From the NCBI GenBank assembly GCA_029240015.1, contig JARBTU010000028.1, positions 1-11,895 on the forward strand: a stretch of 11,895 nt of DNA, given 5' to 3'. Under the pieces are notes generated by a model. It made no database searches, was not told the DNA's origin, and saw nothing but the letters and a program-made list of their open reading frames with translations. The DNA is from Oscillospiraceae bacterium. GTDB taxonomy: Bacteria; Bacillota; Clostridia; Oscillospirales; Ruminococcaceae. Below, in pieces: positions 1 through 7,916 of the stretch. Within the stretch, counting starts at the first letter, position 1. Each line of letters begins with the position of its first letter. Position numbers and translations under genes: made by a program.

Positions 1-65
1 CCAAGGATGATTGCCGTGAGGAGGAGTGGGGTCTTCAGCGGGATTTTCTTTTTTCTTTTTGCCAC
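1..65 (-). CDS. Start of an unidentified exported or membrane-anchored protein, cut by the window edge
   Basis: A GTG codon at 65 opens a frame that stays open to base 1 (21 codons). The encoded start is MAKRKKK followed by IPLKTP and then LLLTAIIL: a lysine/arginine-rich head leading into a hydrophobic stretch, as in an uncleaved signal anchor or signal peptide. An AAAGGGGAT ribosome binding site lies about 5-7 bases upstream, inside the ygiQ coding region. The gene overlaps the 3' end of ygiQ by 31 bases in another frame, which suggests translational coupling. Only the N-terminus is visible, so no function can be given. It could also be a chance frame, but the ribosome binding site and the positive-then-hydrophobic pattern argue for a real gene. 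Confidence 0.55.
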   Translation of the reverse strand, partial: MAKRKKKIPLKTPLLLTAIIL

Positions 66-1921
66 TTTTTATCCCCTTTCTTCTGATTGTATTTTGAAGT
101 ATTTGGGGTCTTATTTCTTAAATTACTTTCATTATGTGCAACAAGACATTCCGGTTTGCTCCCGATTAAATCGGTTCTTTTCGCCATTGTCAAAGCCTTT
201 ATGACCATCTTCTGATTAGACAGTTTAAAATATTGCAGCAAAGCTCTTTGCATCGCTTTTTCTTCGCTGGTTTTGGGAACGTATACATGTTCCATTGTAT
301 ACGGGTTGAGCTCGGTATAGAACATGCAAGTGGAGATTGTACCAGGTGTCGGATAAAAATCCTGAACTTGCTCGGGTCTTATCTTGTTCTTTTTCAAAAA
401 CAACGCAAGCTGAATCGCATCTTTCAGCGTACTTCCCGGATGGGAACTCATCAAATACGGCACAAGATATTGCTCTTTCCCAATCGATTTGGTAATCTCA
501 TAAAACCGTTTGGAGAATTTTTCATATGCTTCAATATGAGGCTTTCCCATATTGTCTAAAACAGAATTGCTGCAATGCTCCGGAGCTACTTTAAGCTGTC
601 CGCTGACATGATGTTCAACAAGTTCTTTAAAAAAACTCTGATCCTTGTCTTCCATCAAATAATCGTATCGGATTCCCGAACGGACAAATACTTTTTTGAT
701 TCCTTTTATTTTTCTTATCTTGCGCAACAAATCCCGATATTCAGTATGGTCAACTTTTAGCATTTTGCATGGAGTCGGTGCCAAGCATTTCTTACCCTTG
801 CACATACCATGCTCTTGTTGCTTGTCACAGGAAGGATTCCTGAAGTTCGCTGTCGGTCCTCCCACGTCGTGGATATATCCTTTAAATCTTGGATTACTCA
901 CAAGGTCTTGAGCTTCTGAGATAATAGACTCCTCGCTTCTTGAAGAAATCTTTCTTCCTTGATGCAACGCAATAGAGCAAAAGTTACAATTCCCAAAGCA
1001 TCCTCTGTTGTGAATAATACTAAACTCAACTTCTTCAATTGCGGGAACTCCGCCGGATTTTTCGTACATAGGGTGATACATTCTTGCAAAAGGCAGGTCA
1101 TACACGGCGTCAAACTCCTGTTTGGACAAAACAGGCATGGGCGGATTCTGAACAAGCATTTTATCGCGCTGGCGCTGGATCAACATCCTTCCATATACTT
1201 CGTCCTGCTCGTCCAGTTGTTGTCTGCATGCTTTTGTATAACTTTTTTTGTCTTTTGAAACCATGTCGTAATCCGGACATTGAACGGCGCCCAAAGGGGT
1301 ATTTTTAGGTTCAGTCAGATAACATGTCCCCTTGATGTCGGTTACGGTTTTAATATCTTCACCCGATGATAAACGGTTTACGATTTCAATGATTTGCTTT
1401 TCTCCCATCCCGTATATGAGCAAATCGGCTTTTGAATCACATAAAACTGACATTTTAACGTCATCATCCCAATAATCATAATGAGCAAATCGCCGAAGGG
1501 ATGCTTCCAATCCCCCGACAACAATCGGAACATCGGGATATGCTTGTCTGCACCGATTGCAGTATATCGTCAGCGCTCTGTCAGGGCGTTTTCCACCTGT
1601 TCCTCCAGCGGAATAGGCATCATCTGTTCGAAGTTTCTTTGCCACAGTATAGTTGGATACCATCGAATCAATGTTCCCTGAGGTAACCATGAAGCCGTAT
1701 TTGGGTTTTCCAAGTTTTTTGAACGCGTCTATAGATTTATATTCGGGTTGAGCAATGACCCCCACGTGAAACCCTTGCGCTTCAATAATCCTTGAAATAA
1801 TCGCAATTCCAAAGCTCGGGTGGTCAACATACGCATCTCCCGTAATACATATAAAATCAAACTGGTCAGTACCTTTTTGTCTCTTTAGTTCCTCTAAAGA
1901 AACAGGTAAAAATTCAGGCAT
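35..1921 (-). CDS. ygiQ: YgiQ family radical SAM protein
   Basis: A 628-residue protein of the YgiQ (UPF0313) family of radical SAM enzymes; the reaction of this family is not established. The family N-terminal region is clear (residues about 1-200, including ITGDAYVDHPSFG near 27-39 and the GGLEASLRRFAHYDYW stretch near 136-151). The radical SAM core follows, with HNRGCFGNCNFC giving the CxxxCxxC cluster ligands C308, C312 and C315, and then the family motif DVGGPTANF near 352-360. The C-terminal 30 residues are lysine-rich and probably disordered, as is usual in this family. Length is normal. The ATG at 1921 is preceded by AAAGGAGAT. The gene has its own promoter at 1966-1994, so it is probably not just the tail of the rnf operon. 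Its stop codon lies inside the next gene. Confidence 0.93.
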   Translation of the reverse strand: MPEFLPVSLEELKRQKGTDQFDFICITGDAYVDHPSFGIAIISRIIEAQGFHVGVIAQPEYKSIDAFKKLGKPKYGFMVTSGNIDSMVSNYTVAKKLRTDDAYSAGGTGGKRPDRALTIYCNRCRQAYPDVPIVVGGLEASLRRFAHYDYWDDDVKMSVLCDSKADLLIYGMGEKQIIEIVNRLSSGEDIKTVTDIKGTCYLTEPKNTPLGAVQCPDYDMVSKDKKSYTKACRQQLDEQDEVYGRMLIQRQRDKMLVQNPPMPVLSKQEFDAVYDLPFARMYHPMYEKSGGVPAIEEVEFSIIHNRGCFGNCNFCSIALHQGRKISSRSEESIISEAQDLVSNPRFKGYIHDVGGPTANFRNPSCDKQQEHGMCKGKKCLAPTPCKMLKVDHTEYRDLLRKIRKIKGIKKVFVRSGIRYDYLMEDKDQSFFKELVEHHVSGQLKVAPEHCSNSVLDNMGKPHIEAYEKFSKRFYEITKSIGKEQYLVPYLMSSHPGSTLKDAIQLALFLKKNKIRPEQVQDFYPTPGTISTCMFYTELNPYTMEHVYVPKTSEEKAMQRALLQYFKLSNQKMVIKALTMAKRTDLIGSKPECLVAHNESNLRNKTPNTSKYNQKKGDKKWQKEKRKSR

Positions 1922-1965
1922 TATTATCTCCTTTAAGGTATTGTTATAAAAATCATCTTTCTTAT

Positions 1966-1994
1966 ATTATGATGAAATATGAGGACACTGTCAA
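1966..1994 (-). promoter_or_regulatory. Sigma-A-type promoter of ygiQ
   Basis: On the minus strand a perfect TTGACA (-35, 1989-1994) is separated by exactly 17 bases from CATAAT (-10, 1966-1971, five of six matches to TATAAT). Transcription would start near 1959 and give a leader of about 40 bases before the ygiQ ATG at 1921. I see no convincing terminator between the rnfB stop (2026) and this promoter, so some read-through from the rnf operon is possible. Confidence 0.75.
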
Positions 1995-2025
1995 GCAAAC
2001 AGTTTTATGTATTTATCTGTATTTG

Positions 2026-2814
2026 TCAGCTTAATATACATCCGACAGGACAAATACCAATACACCCTTCGCATTTTGTACACTTGCTGTCATCAATTTC
2101 AGCTAAGTTTCTTTTTACATGGATGGCATCAAAATTACATGCCTTAACGCATTTTTCGCAAGCAATACAGCCGTTTGTACAGCAGATCCTGGTTTCTTTT
2201 CCTTTGTTGTGGTTCGAACAGGCAACCTGTACATTGTCTGTATATTCAATCATCTTAATTAAATGTTTAGGGCACTGTGTTACACATTTGGCACAACCTG
2301 CACATTTTTCCCTGTCTATTACAGCAATGCCATTTATTATCTGTATTGCATCGTATCCACAAGCTTGTGCACAGTCTCCGTATCCGATACAGCCAAAATC
2401 ACAAGAACCTTTTCCAGAATAAAATTCGTTACAGGCGGAACAACTTGGCGTTCCTTTGTAATCATATTTTTCCTTTGTCACCGATTTTGTACCGTTACAA
2501 TAAACAAAGGCGACTTTCTCAATAACATCTTCAAATTCAATACCCATGATGGAGCTTATTTCTCGTGAAGCCTTGTCTCCTCCCGGTATGCATTTGTTTG
2601 TGACGACACTGTTTTGCACGATTTGTTTAGCGTACTCGTCACAGCCTGAAAAACCACAGACACTACAGTTGATTCCGGGAAGGACTTCCCTCACCTGCTG
2701 GGCTTTCTTACCTGTATTCACCGAAAAAACAGTTGATGCGATTGCAAGTAATAATCCTGAAACCAGTCCCAGAATCAAAAATATGAGGATTGGTAAAATA
2801 TAAACTTCAAACAT
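2026..2814 (-). CDS. rnfB: Rnf complex subunit RnfB (ferredoxin-like electron entry subunit)
   Basis: RnfB accepts electrons from reduced ferredoxin at the cytoplasmic face of the Rnf complex. The 262-residue protein has one N-terminal membrane helix (about 5-30). The 4Fe-4S domain typical of RnfB follows, with GINCSVCGFSGCDEYA giving C50, C53 and C58, and a fourth ligand at C75. Further ferredoxin-type cysteine sets follow: around C138/C142/C148/C152, then CAGCAKCVTQC (171-181), CIACEKCVKAC (216-226) and CTKCEGCIGIC (245-255). This cysteine-rich form is usual in Clostridia and is longer than the proteobacterial one. The gene lies 31 bases after rnfA and is last in the operon. AAAGGAGG stands upstream of the ATG, with a rather long spacer of about 12 bases. 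Confidence 0.96.
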   Translation of the reverse strand: MFEVYILPILIFLILGLVSGLLLAIASTVFSVNTGKKAQQVREVLPGINCSVCGFSGCDEYAKQIVQNSVVTNKCIPGGDKASREISSIMGIEFEDVIEKVAFVYCNGTKSVTKEKYDYKGTPSCSACNEFYSGKGSCDFGCIGYGDCAQACGYDAIQIINGIAVIDREKCAGCAKCVTQCPKHLIKMIEYTDNVQVACSNHNKGKETRICCTNGCIACEKCVKACNFDAIHVKRNLAEIDDSKCTKCEGCIGICPVGCILS

Positions 2815-2845
2815 TAAGGTTCACAGCCTCCTTTCGATAAGCGCT

Positions 2846-3436
2846 TTATTGAAACAGGCCCTCTACTACTCCGTTAAAGCCCACAAAAGAAACCGATACG
2901 ATGGATGCGGCAATAAGTGTTGCTGGCATTCCCTTGAAAAACTGTGGGATTTCCGCATCCTGAAGCCTTTGTCTTACCCCGGAAAACAGTATCAGTGCCA
3001 ACATAAAGCCGAGTCCTCCGCCCAATGCATTGACAACAGATTGCAAAAAATCGTATTCTTTGTCGATGTTCAGAAGGGTTACCCCCAATACTGCACAGTT
3101 CGTTGTAATCAGCGGAAGATATATTCCAAGCGATTGATAGAGCGGCGGAACAAATCTTTGCAGTACAATTTCCACCAGTTGAACAAACAACGCAATAATC
3201 AATATAAATGCAACAATTTTCAAATACTCAAGTCCGAAAGGGACAAGCAGAATTGTATAAATAGGATAGGTCACCACAGTGGCCATAAGCATTACGAATA
3301 TTACAGCCAGACTCATACCAACGGCGGAATCTATTTTTTTGGAAACACCTAAAAAAGGGCATATCCCTAGAAATTTGGATAAAACGAAATTATCAACAAA
3401 AATGGCGCTCACAAGAATAATCATCATTTCTTTCAT
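2846..3436 (-). CDS. rnfA: Rnf complex membrane subunit RnfA
   Basis: A 196-residue integral membrane subunit of the Rnf ferredoxin:NAD+ oxidoreductase, homologous to RnfE and to NqrE. It has about six hydrophobic helices. The two conserved half-membrane cysteine motifs are present: GICPFLGV (C26) and TTNCAVLGV (C114). In this family these cysteines, together with the matching pair in RnfE, hold an iron-sulfur centre inside the membrane at the RnfA/RnfE interface. The SGVRQRL stretch (about 152-158) is also typical. The ATG at 3436 follows GGGAGGG, and the gene begins 15 bases after the rnfE stop. Length and motifs are all normal. Confidence 0.96.
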   Translation of the reverse strand: MKEMMIILVSAIFVDNFVLSKFLGICPFLGVSKKIDSAVGMSLAVIFVMLMATVVTYPIYTILLVPFGLEYLKIVAFILIIALFVQLVEIVLQRFVPPLYQSLGIYLPLITTNCAVLGVTLLNIDKEYDFLQSVVNALGGGLGFMLALILFSGVRQRLQDAEIPQFFKGMPATLIAASIVSVSFVGFNGVVEGLFQ

Positions 3437-3451
3437 CGCTCAGCCCTCCCG

Positions 3452-4105
3452 TTATTCGGACACTTTGGCGCAAGCATCTGCAGATGGGCACCCATGGCAC
3501 CCGTTCTTTTCACTCGGCTTTTTATGGGTCAAAAAGTTCACAACAGCGATGATGATTCCCAGTGTGAAAAACCCCCCTGCCGGAGTCACAAAAAACTTCA
3601 TCGGTTCAACCAGTTCTTTCGTAACGGTCATTCCAAGCCATGTTCCGCTTCCGATAAGTTCTCTTACCGAACCCATCAAAAATAGAGCAAGCGTGAACCC
3701 TATTCCCATACCAAGCGCATCCAAAATAGATTTAACGGTACCGTTTTGACTTGCAAAAATCTCCGCCCGTGCAAGGATGATACAGTTCACAACAATTAGC
3801 GGCAAGAAAATCCCCAGGTCTTTATTCAACTGCGGAGCATAAGCCTCCACCAGAAACCCCACCATTGTTACAAATCCTGCAATAATTACAATAAAAGACG
3901 GAAGCCTAACCGCTTTGGGAATCAGATTCTTAATCAGTGATATTACAATATTAGAGCCCAAAAGAACAAAAGTCGTTGCAATTCCCATGCCGATCCCGCT
4001 CTTGGCAACCGTTGTCACCGCAAGAGAAGGACACATGCCCAGCATCAGAACAAGAACGGGATTTTCTTTTAAAATGCCATTGGTCAATGTCTTTAAATAT
4101 CCCAT
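3452..4105 (-). CDS. rnfE: Rnf complex membrane subunit RnfE with a cysteine-rich tail
   Basis: A 217-residue integral membrane subunit, paralogous to RnfA and homologous to NqrD. The paired cysteine motifs are LGMCPSLAV (C25) and VVNCIILARAE (C108), expected to form the intramembrane iron-sulfur site with RnfA. About six membrane helices are followed, after the last helix (about 178-193), by a short hydrophilic tail with three cysteines, NGCHGCPSADAC (C203, C206, C212). Shorter proteobacterial RnfE proteins lack such a tail; cysteine-rich ends do occur in Firmicutes. The ATG overlaps the rnfG stop by one base (TAATG), with AGGGGAGC upstream, indicating translational coupling. Confidence 0.95.
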   Translation of the reverse strand: MGYLKTLTNGILKENPVLVLMLGMCPSLAVTTVAKSGIGMGIATTFVLLGSNIVISLIKNLIPKAVRLPSFIVIIAGFVTMVGFLVEAYAPQLNKDLGIFLPLIVVNCIILARAEIFASQNGTVKSILDALGMGIGFTLALFLMGSVRELIGSGTWLGMTVTKELVEPMKFFVTPAGGFFTLGIIIAVVNFLTHKKPSEKNGCHGCPSADACAKVSE

Positions 4106-4662
4106 TACGATAGCTCCCCTTTCATTTTTTCAAAGGCACTGAGCGCAGTATTGATTCCCAATGTAAACGCTTTGGAAGAAATAGTGGCTCCTGCTAAAGC
4201 ATCCACCTGATTTGTCTCTTTTGCACCGTTTTTGACCACTTCCACAGTTTGAGACTTCCCTATAAATTGTCCAATAAACTCCCGTGTTTCAATCAGTGAA
4301 CCTAAATCCGGTGTTTCGGTTTGTTGGGTCACCTTTGCGTTTTTTATTGTTCCGTCCTTAGCTACCCCAACGACCATATGAATCTCTCCTCCATAACCTT
4401 TGGTGACAACATAAAATGCCATTGCTTTATTCTCACTGTCTTTAAAAACAAATTTGATGTTATCTGTCGGTTCAGACTCAACAACAATTGCTTCACTGCC
4501 CAACACTTCACTTGCGGCAGTCATAATAGCCTCACTGACGCCATTTGCTTTTCCATCCTCTTTGTGGGTTAGATTATAAGTAAGCACCAAAGCAGAAGAT
4601 ACGATTAAGGTAACGATTGCAAGTACCATTGTAGGCTTTATAATATCAGAGAATTTTTTCAT
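4105..4662 (-). CDS. rnfG: Rnf complex flavoprotein subunit RnfG (covalent FMN)
   Basis: RnfG carries covalently bound FMN on the outer face of the membrane and passes electrons between Rnf subunits. The 185-residue protein has one N-terminal membrane anchor (about 8-30). An FMN-binding domain follows, with KGYGGEIHMVVGV (88-100) and TETPDLGSLI (115-124). It ends with the flavin-attachment motif DALAGATISS, in which T160 is the expected FMN acceptor. The residue three places before that threonine is alanine rather than the more frequent serine or threonine. The ATG at 4662 overlaps the rnfD stop by four bases (ATGA) and is preceded by GGAGGA. ApbE, encoded at the head of the same operon, is the expected enzyme for FMN attachment. 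Confidence 0.96.
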   Translation of the reverse strand: MKKFSDIIKPTMVLAIVTLIVSSALVLTYNLTHKEDGKANGVSEAIMTAASEVLGSEAIVVESEPTDNIKFVFKDSENKAMAFYVVTKGYGGEIHMVVGVAKDGTIKNAKVTQQTETPDLGSLIETREFIGQFIGKSQTVEVVKNGAKETNQVDALAGATISSKAFTLGINTALSAFEKMKGELS

Positions 4663-5591
4663 CGTTTTCCTCCAAATGGTCGGATTTTCGTTGCTTTGTC
4701 AATGTAAGGTGTCAGTATGTTCATCAGCAATATGGAGAATGATACTCCTTCCGGATAAGCGCCGAATTGGCGGATAATTATTGTAATTAAACCGCATCCA
4801 AGACCAAAAATCATTTTCCCTTTTTGGGTGATTGGTGTGGTCGAATAGTCCGTGGCCATAAAAATCGCACCAATCATCAACCCTCCGCTCATCAGCTGAT
4901 AAATCGGATTTGAATCCATAATAGCGGACAATAAAAACACTGTTCCTATGAAAGCAATCGGCGTCACAGGACTGATCACTTTTTTCATGACCAAATAAAC
5001 TCCGCCTATCAACAGCGCTATCGTGCTTGTTTCTCCCAAACATCCGCCTCGGATGCCTAAGAACATATCGATAAGACTAGGAAGTTTATCAGGTTCGCTG
5101 AGCAAAGTTAGTGAAGTGGCCCCTGTGATAACATCAACGCCACTGTTTTGATAATAAAAAGGCTGTGCCCAGGTGGTCATATGGCTTGAAAAAGAAACAA
5201 ACAAAATAATTCTTGCAGTAATTGCGGGATTCGCAAAATTTTGCCCGATTCCTCCGAAGATTTGTTTCACAATCACAATGGCGATAAAACTCCCCATTAC
5301 CGCAATCCAAATAGGAATGGTTACAGGAAGATTAAACGCCAGCAAAATCCCTGTGACAACTGCGCTTAAATCGGAAATGGTATTAACGCGCTTCATGATT
5401 TTTCTTGAAAGATATTCAAAAACAACACAGCTTAAAACACAAGCCAAAACCACAATCAAAGCCTGTATTCCAAAAATGATAACCGAAGCAATCAGCGCAG
5501 GAGTCAACGCTATGATAACATCCAGCATAATACTTGTAGTCGTATGGTTGCTTCTTATGTGTGGCGATGGTGCAACCGCTAAATTATTCAA
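4659..5591 (-). CDS. rnfD: Rnf complex membrane subunit RnfD (covalent FMN)
   Basis: RnfD, homologous to NqrB, is a polytopic membrane subunit with covalent FMN and is thought to take part in ion translocation. The 310-residue protein shows the family start SPSPHIRSNHTT (8-19) and SIMLDVIIALTPAL. GGIGQNFANPAITARI (113-128) is followed by the flavin-attachment motif DVITGATSLT, where T159 is the expected acceptor. Further on come GIRGGCLGETS (about 179-189), ATDYSTTPIT and the C-terminal EGVSFSILLMN. The start is a TTG at 5591, with GAGGTGA about nine bases upstream; no in-frame ATG lies nearby and the family alignment supports this residue as the first. The gap after rnfC (46 bases) is the largest in the operon. 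Confidence 0.96.
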   Translation of the reverse strand: MNNLAVAPSPHIRSNHTTTSIMLDVIIALTPALIASVIIFGIQALIVVLACVLSCVVFEYLSRKIMKRVNTISDLSAVVTGILLAFNLPVTIPIWIAVMGSFIAIVIVKQIFGGIGQNFANPAITARIILFVSFSSHMTTWAQPFYYQNSGVDVITGATSLTLLSEPDKLPSLIDMFLGIRGGCLGETSTIALLIGGVYLVMKKVISPVTPIAFIGTVFLLSAIMDSNPIYQLMSGGLMIGAIFMATDYSTTPITQKGKMIFGLGCGLITIIIRQFGAYPEGVSFSILLMNILTPYIDKATKIRPFGGKR

Positions 5592-5637
5592 AATGAATTC
5601 ACCTCAAAGTAGTTTATTTATAACGGTCAAACCGCAT

Positions 5638-6942
5638 TTATTGGGTATTTTTCAACATGGCTTTTCCAAGCTGGATTTTTTGTGCCAAATTCCGTTTCGC
5701 AGGACAAATATAAGAACAGCATCCGCAATTGATGCATAAATTTGCGCTGTAATTTTTCAGTTCATCAAGATTTTTCGAATCATGTGCTTTTTCCAAGACC
5801 AGCGGCATCAAATTGACAGGACAGACATAAACACATTTAGAGCATTTAATACAAGCCGTCGTTGGGGGCTGTATTGCCTGCCTTTCACTAAGCGCAAGAA
5901 TCGCATTGTTATTTTTGATTACAGGTGCTTTCGATGAATAATTAGCTACTCCCATCATAGGTCCACCCATTAAAATCATCTTGGTATTTTGCTCATCATA
6001 ATCACAAAAATCCAGTACTTCCTTTAATGAAGTACCAATGAGGACTTCGACATTTTGCGGCTTTTTCACGCAGTCTCCGTCAACAGTCAATCGCCTTGAA
6101 ACAAGCGGCACCCCTGTTTTGATGTAACGTGCCAAGAAAGCAATACTTGAAACGTTCATGACGATGACTCCGCAATCGGCGGGCAATTGTCCGTCTTGCA
6201 CTACACGTCCTGTTGCGGTATATATGATGACCTTTTCCGCTCCCTGAGGATATTTAGACTTAAGCTTAACAACATTAATTGCTTGTTCATGCGATGTTTT
6301 GTCGTCTAATATTTTAATGGCTTCAGGCTTATTATCTTCAATTCCGATATAGGCATTTTTGATGTTTAAGTATTTTTGAACAACTTTCATACACTCGATA
6401 ATGTCTTTTGTGTTTTCCATCATTTCACGATAGTCGGATGTTATATAGGGTTCACACTCTGCGGCGTTAATGACTAAAGTATCCAGTTTATCTGTGTCAG
6501 GATAAGAAAGCTTTACGTGAGCGGGAAACCCTGCCCCGCCAAGACCCACCAGTCCGCTTTCCCTCACAGCTTTTAAGAAATCTTCCTTGTTATGAATCAC
6601 AGGAGGGGTGATTTGTGAACTCAACTCCTGTTTTGAATCGGTTTGAATTACGACGCATTTCGTTATCACTCCACCGACAGAAGTATAATCGTCAATGGCA
6701 ATAATTTTGCCCGAAGCGGGTGCGTGTATCGGAGCGCTGAACATTTCCTCGCTGTCCCCGACTTTGTCTCCTGTTTTAACATAATCACCGACTTTGACTA
6801 TGACCTCGCAAGGGGTCCCCATATGTTGCAGCATCGGAATAGTCAATAAAGACGGCAGAGGCATTTTAATGGTTTTTTGCTCCTGCGTGTTCTTCAAGTG
6901 TTTTAAAAATATGCCTTTTGTTTGACGCTTACTGTTTATCAT
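5638..6942 (-). CDS. rnfC: Rnf complex subunit RnfC (NADH-binding)
   Basis: RnfC is the peripheral cytoplasmic subunit that binds FMN and NAD(H) and exchanges electrons with NAD+. The 434-residue protein has the N-terminal sandwich-hybrid part (IPMLQHMGTPCEV about 35-47, then VKVGDYVKTGDKVGDS). The flavin/nucleotide-binding core follows, with GLGGAGFPAHVKL (133-145) and INAAECEPYITSDYREM (158-174). Two 4Fe-4S sets stand at CIKCSKCVYVC (C364, C367, C370, C374) and CINCGCCSYIC (C403, C406, C409, C413). The extreme N-terminus diverges: the usual GG-x-H element is replaced by KGIF (residues 9-12), although the following KHLKNT matches clostridial RnfC. The ribosome binding site (AGAGTG) is weak. 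The gene starts 19 bases after its upstream neighbour. Confidence 0.96.
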   Translation of the reverse strand: MINSKRQTKGIFLKHLKNTQEQKTIKMPLPSLLTIPMLQHMGTPCEVIVKVGDYVKTGDKVGDSEEMFSAPIHAPASGKIIAIDDYTSVGGVITKCVVIQTDSKQELSSQITPPVIHNKEDFLKAVRESGLVGLGGAGFPAHVKLSYPDTDKLDTLVINAAECEPYITSDYREMMENTKDIIECMKVVQKYLNIKNAYIGIEDNKPEAIKILDDKTSHEQAINVVKLKSKYPQGAEKVIIYTATGRVVQDGQLPADCGVIVMNVSSIAFLARYIKTGVPLVSRRLTVDGDCVKKPQNVEVLIGTSLKEVLDFCDYDEQNTKMILMGGPMMGVANYSSKAPVIKNNNAILALSERQAIQPPTTACIKCSKCVYVCPVNLMPLVLEKAHDSKNLDELKNYSANLCINCGCCSYICPAKRNLAQKIQLGKAMLKNTQ

Positions 6943-6961
6943 TACCGTTTTTTCACTCTTT

Positions 6962-7495
6962 TCAACCGTTTTTGTGTATCACTATTTTTAATTTTTCCAT
7001 AGCAGGAAGCAGTGTTTTTAGGATAACGCCCGTGACGCTTCCCATTACAATCCCGGAAAAAATCAGTAACGGGAAATAAAACAAAATAAGCCCTGTTCCT
7101 GTTATTAGTGATGCAACAAAAAGTTGTGCGAAATTGTGGGATACCGCACCGGCAATACTAATCATCAGATAACTTGGCTTTCTAATCTTGATAAGCAACA
7201 GCAAAACCATAATGAGGGTGGAAAAAATCCCACCGGATAAGCTTAAAACAGAAGCAATAAATCCTTTGGAAATAAGCACAAACCCCGATTTAATCAGCAC
7301 GATAATAAATGCTGAGCGTTTCCCCAAAAAGAACAAGACGTACATCGTGATGATATTGGAAAGCCCCAGTTTAATGCCGGGGGGCATGGTCGGGATGGGA
7401 GGAATGAAATTTTCGAAAATAGAAAGAACGACTGCCATCCCAAGGAGAATGCCTATTAAACAAATATATCTTGTATTTATTTTATCTGCCATCAT
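6962..7495 (-). CDS. Gx transporter family / heptaprenyl diphosphate synthase component I-like membrane protein
   Basis: A 177-residue polytopic membrane protein with five or six hydrophobic helices. It matches the family named either Gx transporter or heptaprenyl diphosphate synthase component I. The signature PPGIKLGLSNI lies at about 38-48 just after the first helix, and AGAVSHNFAQL at 115-125. The second family name is historical and does not show that this protein makes prenyl chains; the fold resembles substrate-binding S components of ECF transporters. Its place between apbE/NusG-II and rnfC suggests a link to flavin or redox-cofactor handling at the membrane, but that is inference. 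Its ATG overlaps the upstream stop by one base (TAATG); a second ATG directly follows and could be the true start. Confidence 0.85.
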   Translation of the reverse strand: MMADKINTRYICLIGILLGMAVVLSIFENFIPPIPTMPPGIKLGLSNIITMYVLFFLGKRSAFIIVLIKSGFVLISKGFIASVLSLSGGIFSTLIMVLLLLIKIRKPSYLMISIAGAVSHNFAQLFVASLITGTGLILFYFPLLIFSGIVMGSVTGVILKTLLPAMEKLKIVIHKNG

Positions 7496-7905
7496 TAACC
7501 CACCACAATATCAATATCATGATTACTTTTTTTATTGCTGTTAATTTTAACATATACTTTGTTGGGCAAGCAAACAGCAACTTGGTTGGATTCTCCGATA
7601 AAACCAACCTTCTCACAAAGCTTGTCTTTACATATTGTGTTGACAAACCTGATTTTTCCGTTTTTTATCTCAAAACTAACATTGGTTTGCTGTTCCAAAT
7701 GGAACTGTTGATTCTTTGCATTTGATAAATCAATGGTTTTAACAAGCTGTCCGTCATAATAAATTTCCGCAACAGTTTCTCCTGCCTTTTGCTGACTTAT
7801 TTTCATCATCATAAAGAGCAGTAAAGAGATGATGAGCAGTATCAGAATATAAAGCAAATCTTTCTTTTTGAAAAAAGCCCTCTTTTTCATCTCTTCCCTT
7901 GACAT
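7495..7905 (-). CDS. Membrane-anchored NusG domain II-containing protein
   Basis: A 136-residue protein with a basic head (KKRAFFKKK), one membrane helix (about 16-34) and a small extracytoplasmic domain. The domain matches the stand-alone NusG domain II family, with CKDKLCEKVGFI (C92, C97) and AVCLPNKVYVKI (C112, about 110-121). The family commonly shows a CPDKxC...CLPNKVVVKI pattern, so the key cysteines are kept. The name refers to the fold; there is no NGN or KOW domain and no reason to expect a transcription role. These proteins are often encoded beside ApbE, Gx and Rnf or other flavinylated systems, and an electron-transfer or assembly role outside the membrane is plausible but unproven. 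The gene begins 11 bases after apbE, with AAAGGGAT upstream of the ATG. Confidence 0.85.
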   Translation of the reverse strand: MSREEMKKRAFFKKKDLLYILILLIISLLLFMMMKISQQKAGETVAEIYYDGQLVKTIDLSNAKNQQFHLEQQTNVSFEIKNGKIRFVNTICKDKLCEKVGFIGESNQVAVCLPNKVYVKINSNKKSNHDIDIVVG

Positions 7906-7916
7906 AGCAATCCCTT

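Noticed and set aside
1987..2003. Inverted repeat ACTGT-N7-ACAGT overlapping the ygiQ -35 box, as an operator or terminator of rnfB
   Set aside because: Arms of only five bases with no T-run; half of it is simply the -35 sequence.
1979..2422. Long plus-strand open frames opposite rnfB, rnfA, rnfE and ygiQ
   Set aside because: They mirror well-supported genes on the other strand and their products look like antisense translations without recognisable motifs.
4699..5043. 114-codon open frame on the minus strand inside rnfD
   Set aside because: It lies wholly within rnfD in another frame, its product shows no family features, and rnfD is certain.
5592..5637. Small hairpin (CGGT/ACCG) in the rnfC-rnfD gap as an internal terminator or processing site
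   Set aside because: A four-base stem with no U-tract is too weak to support.
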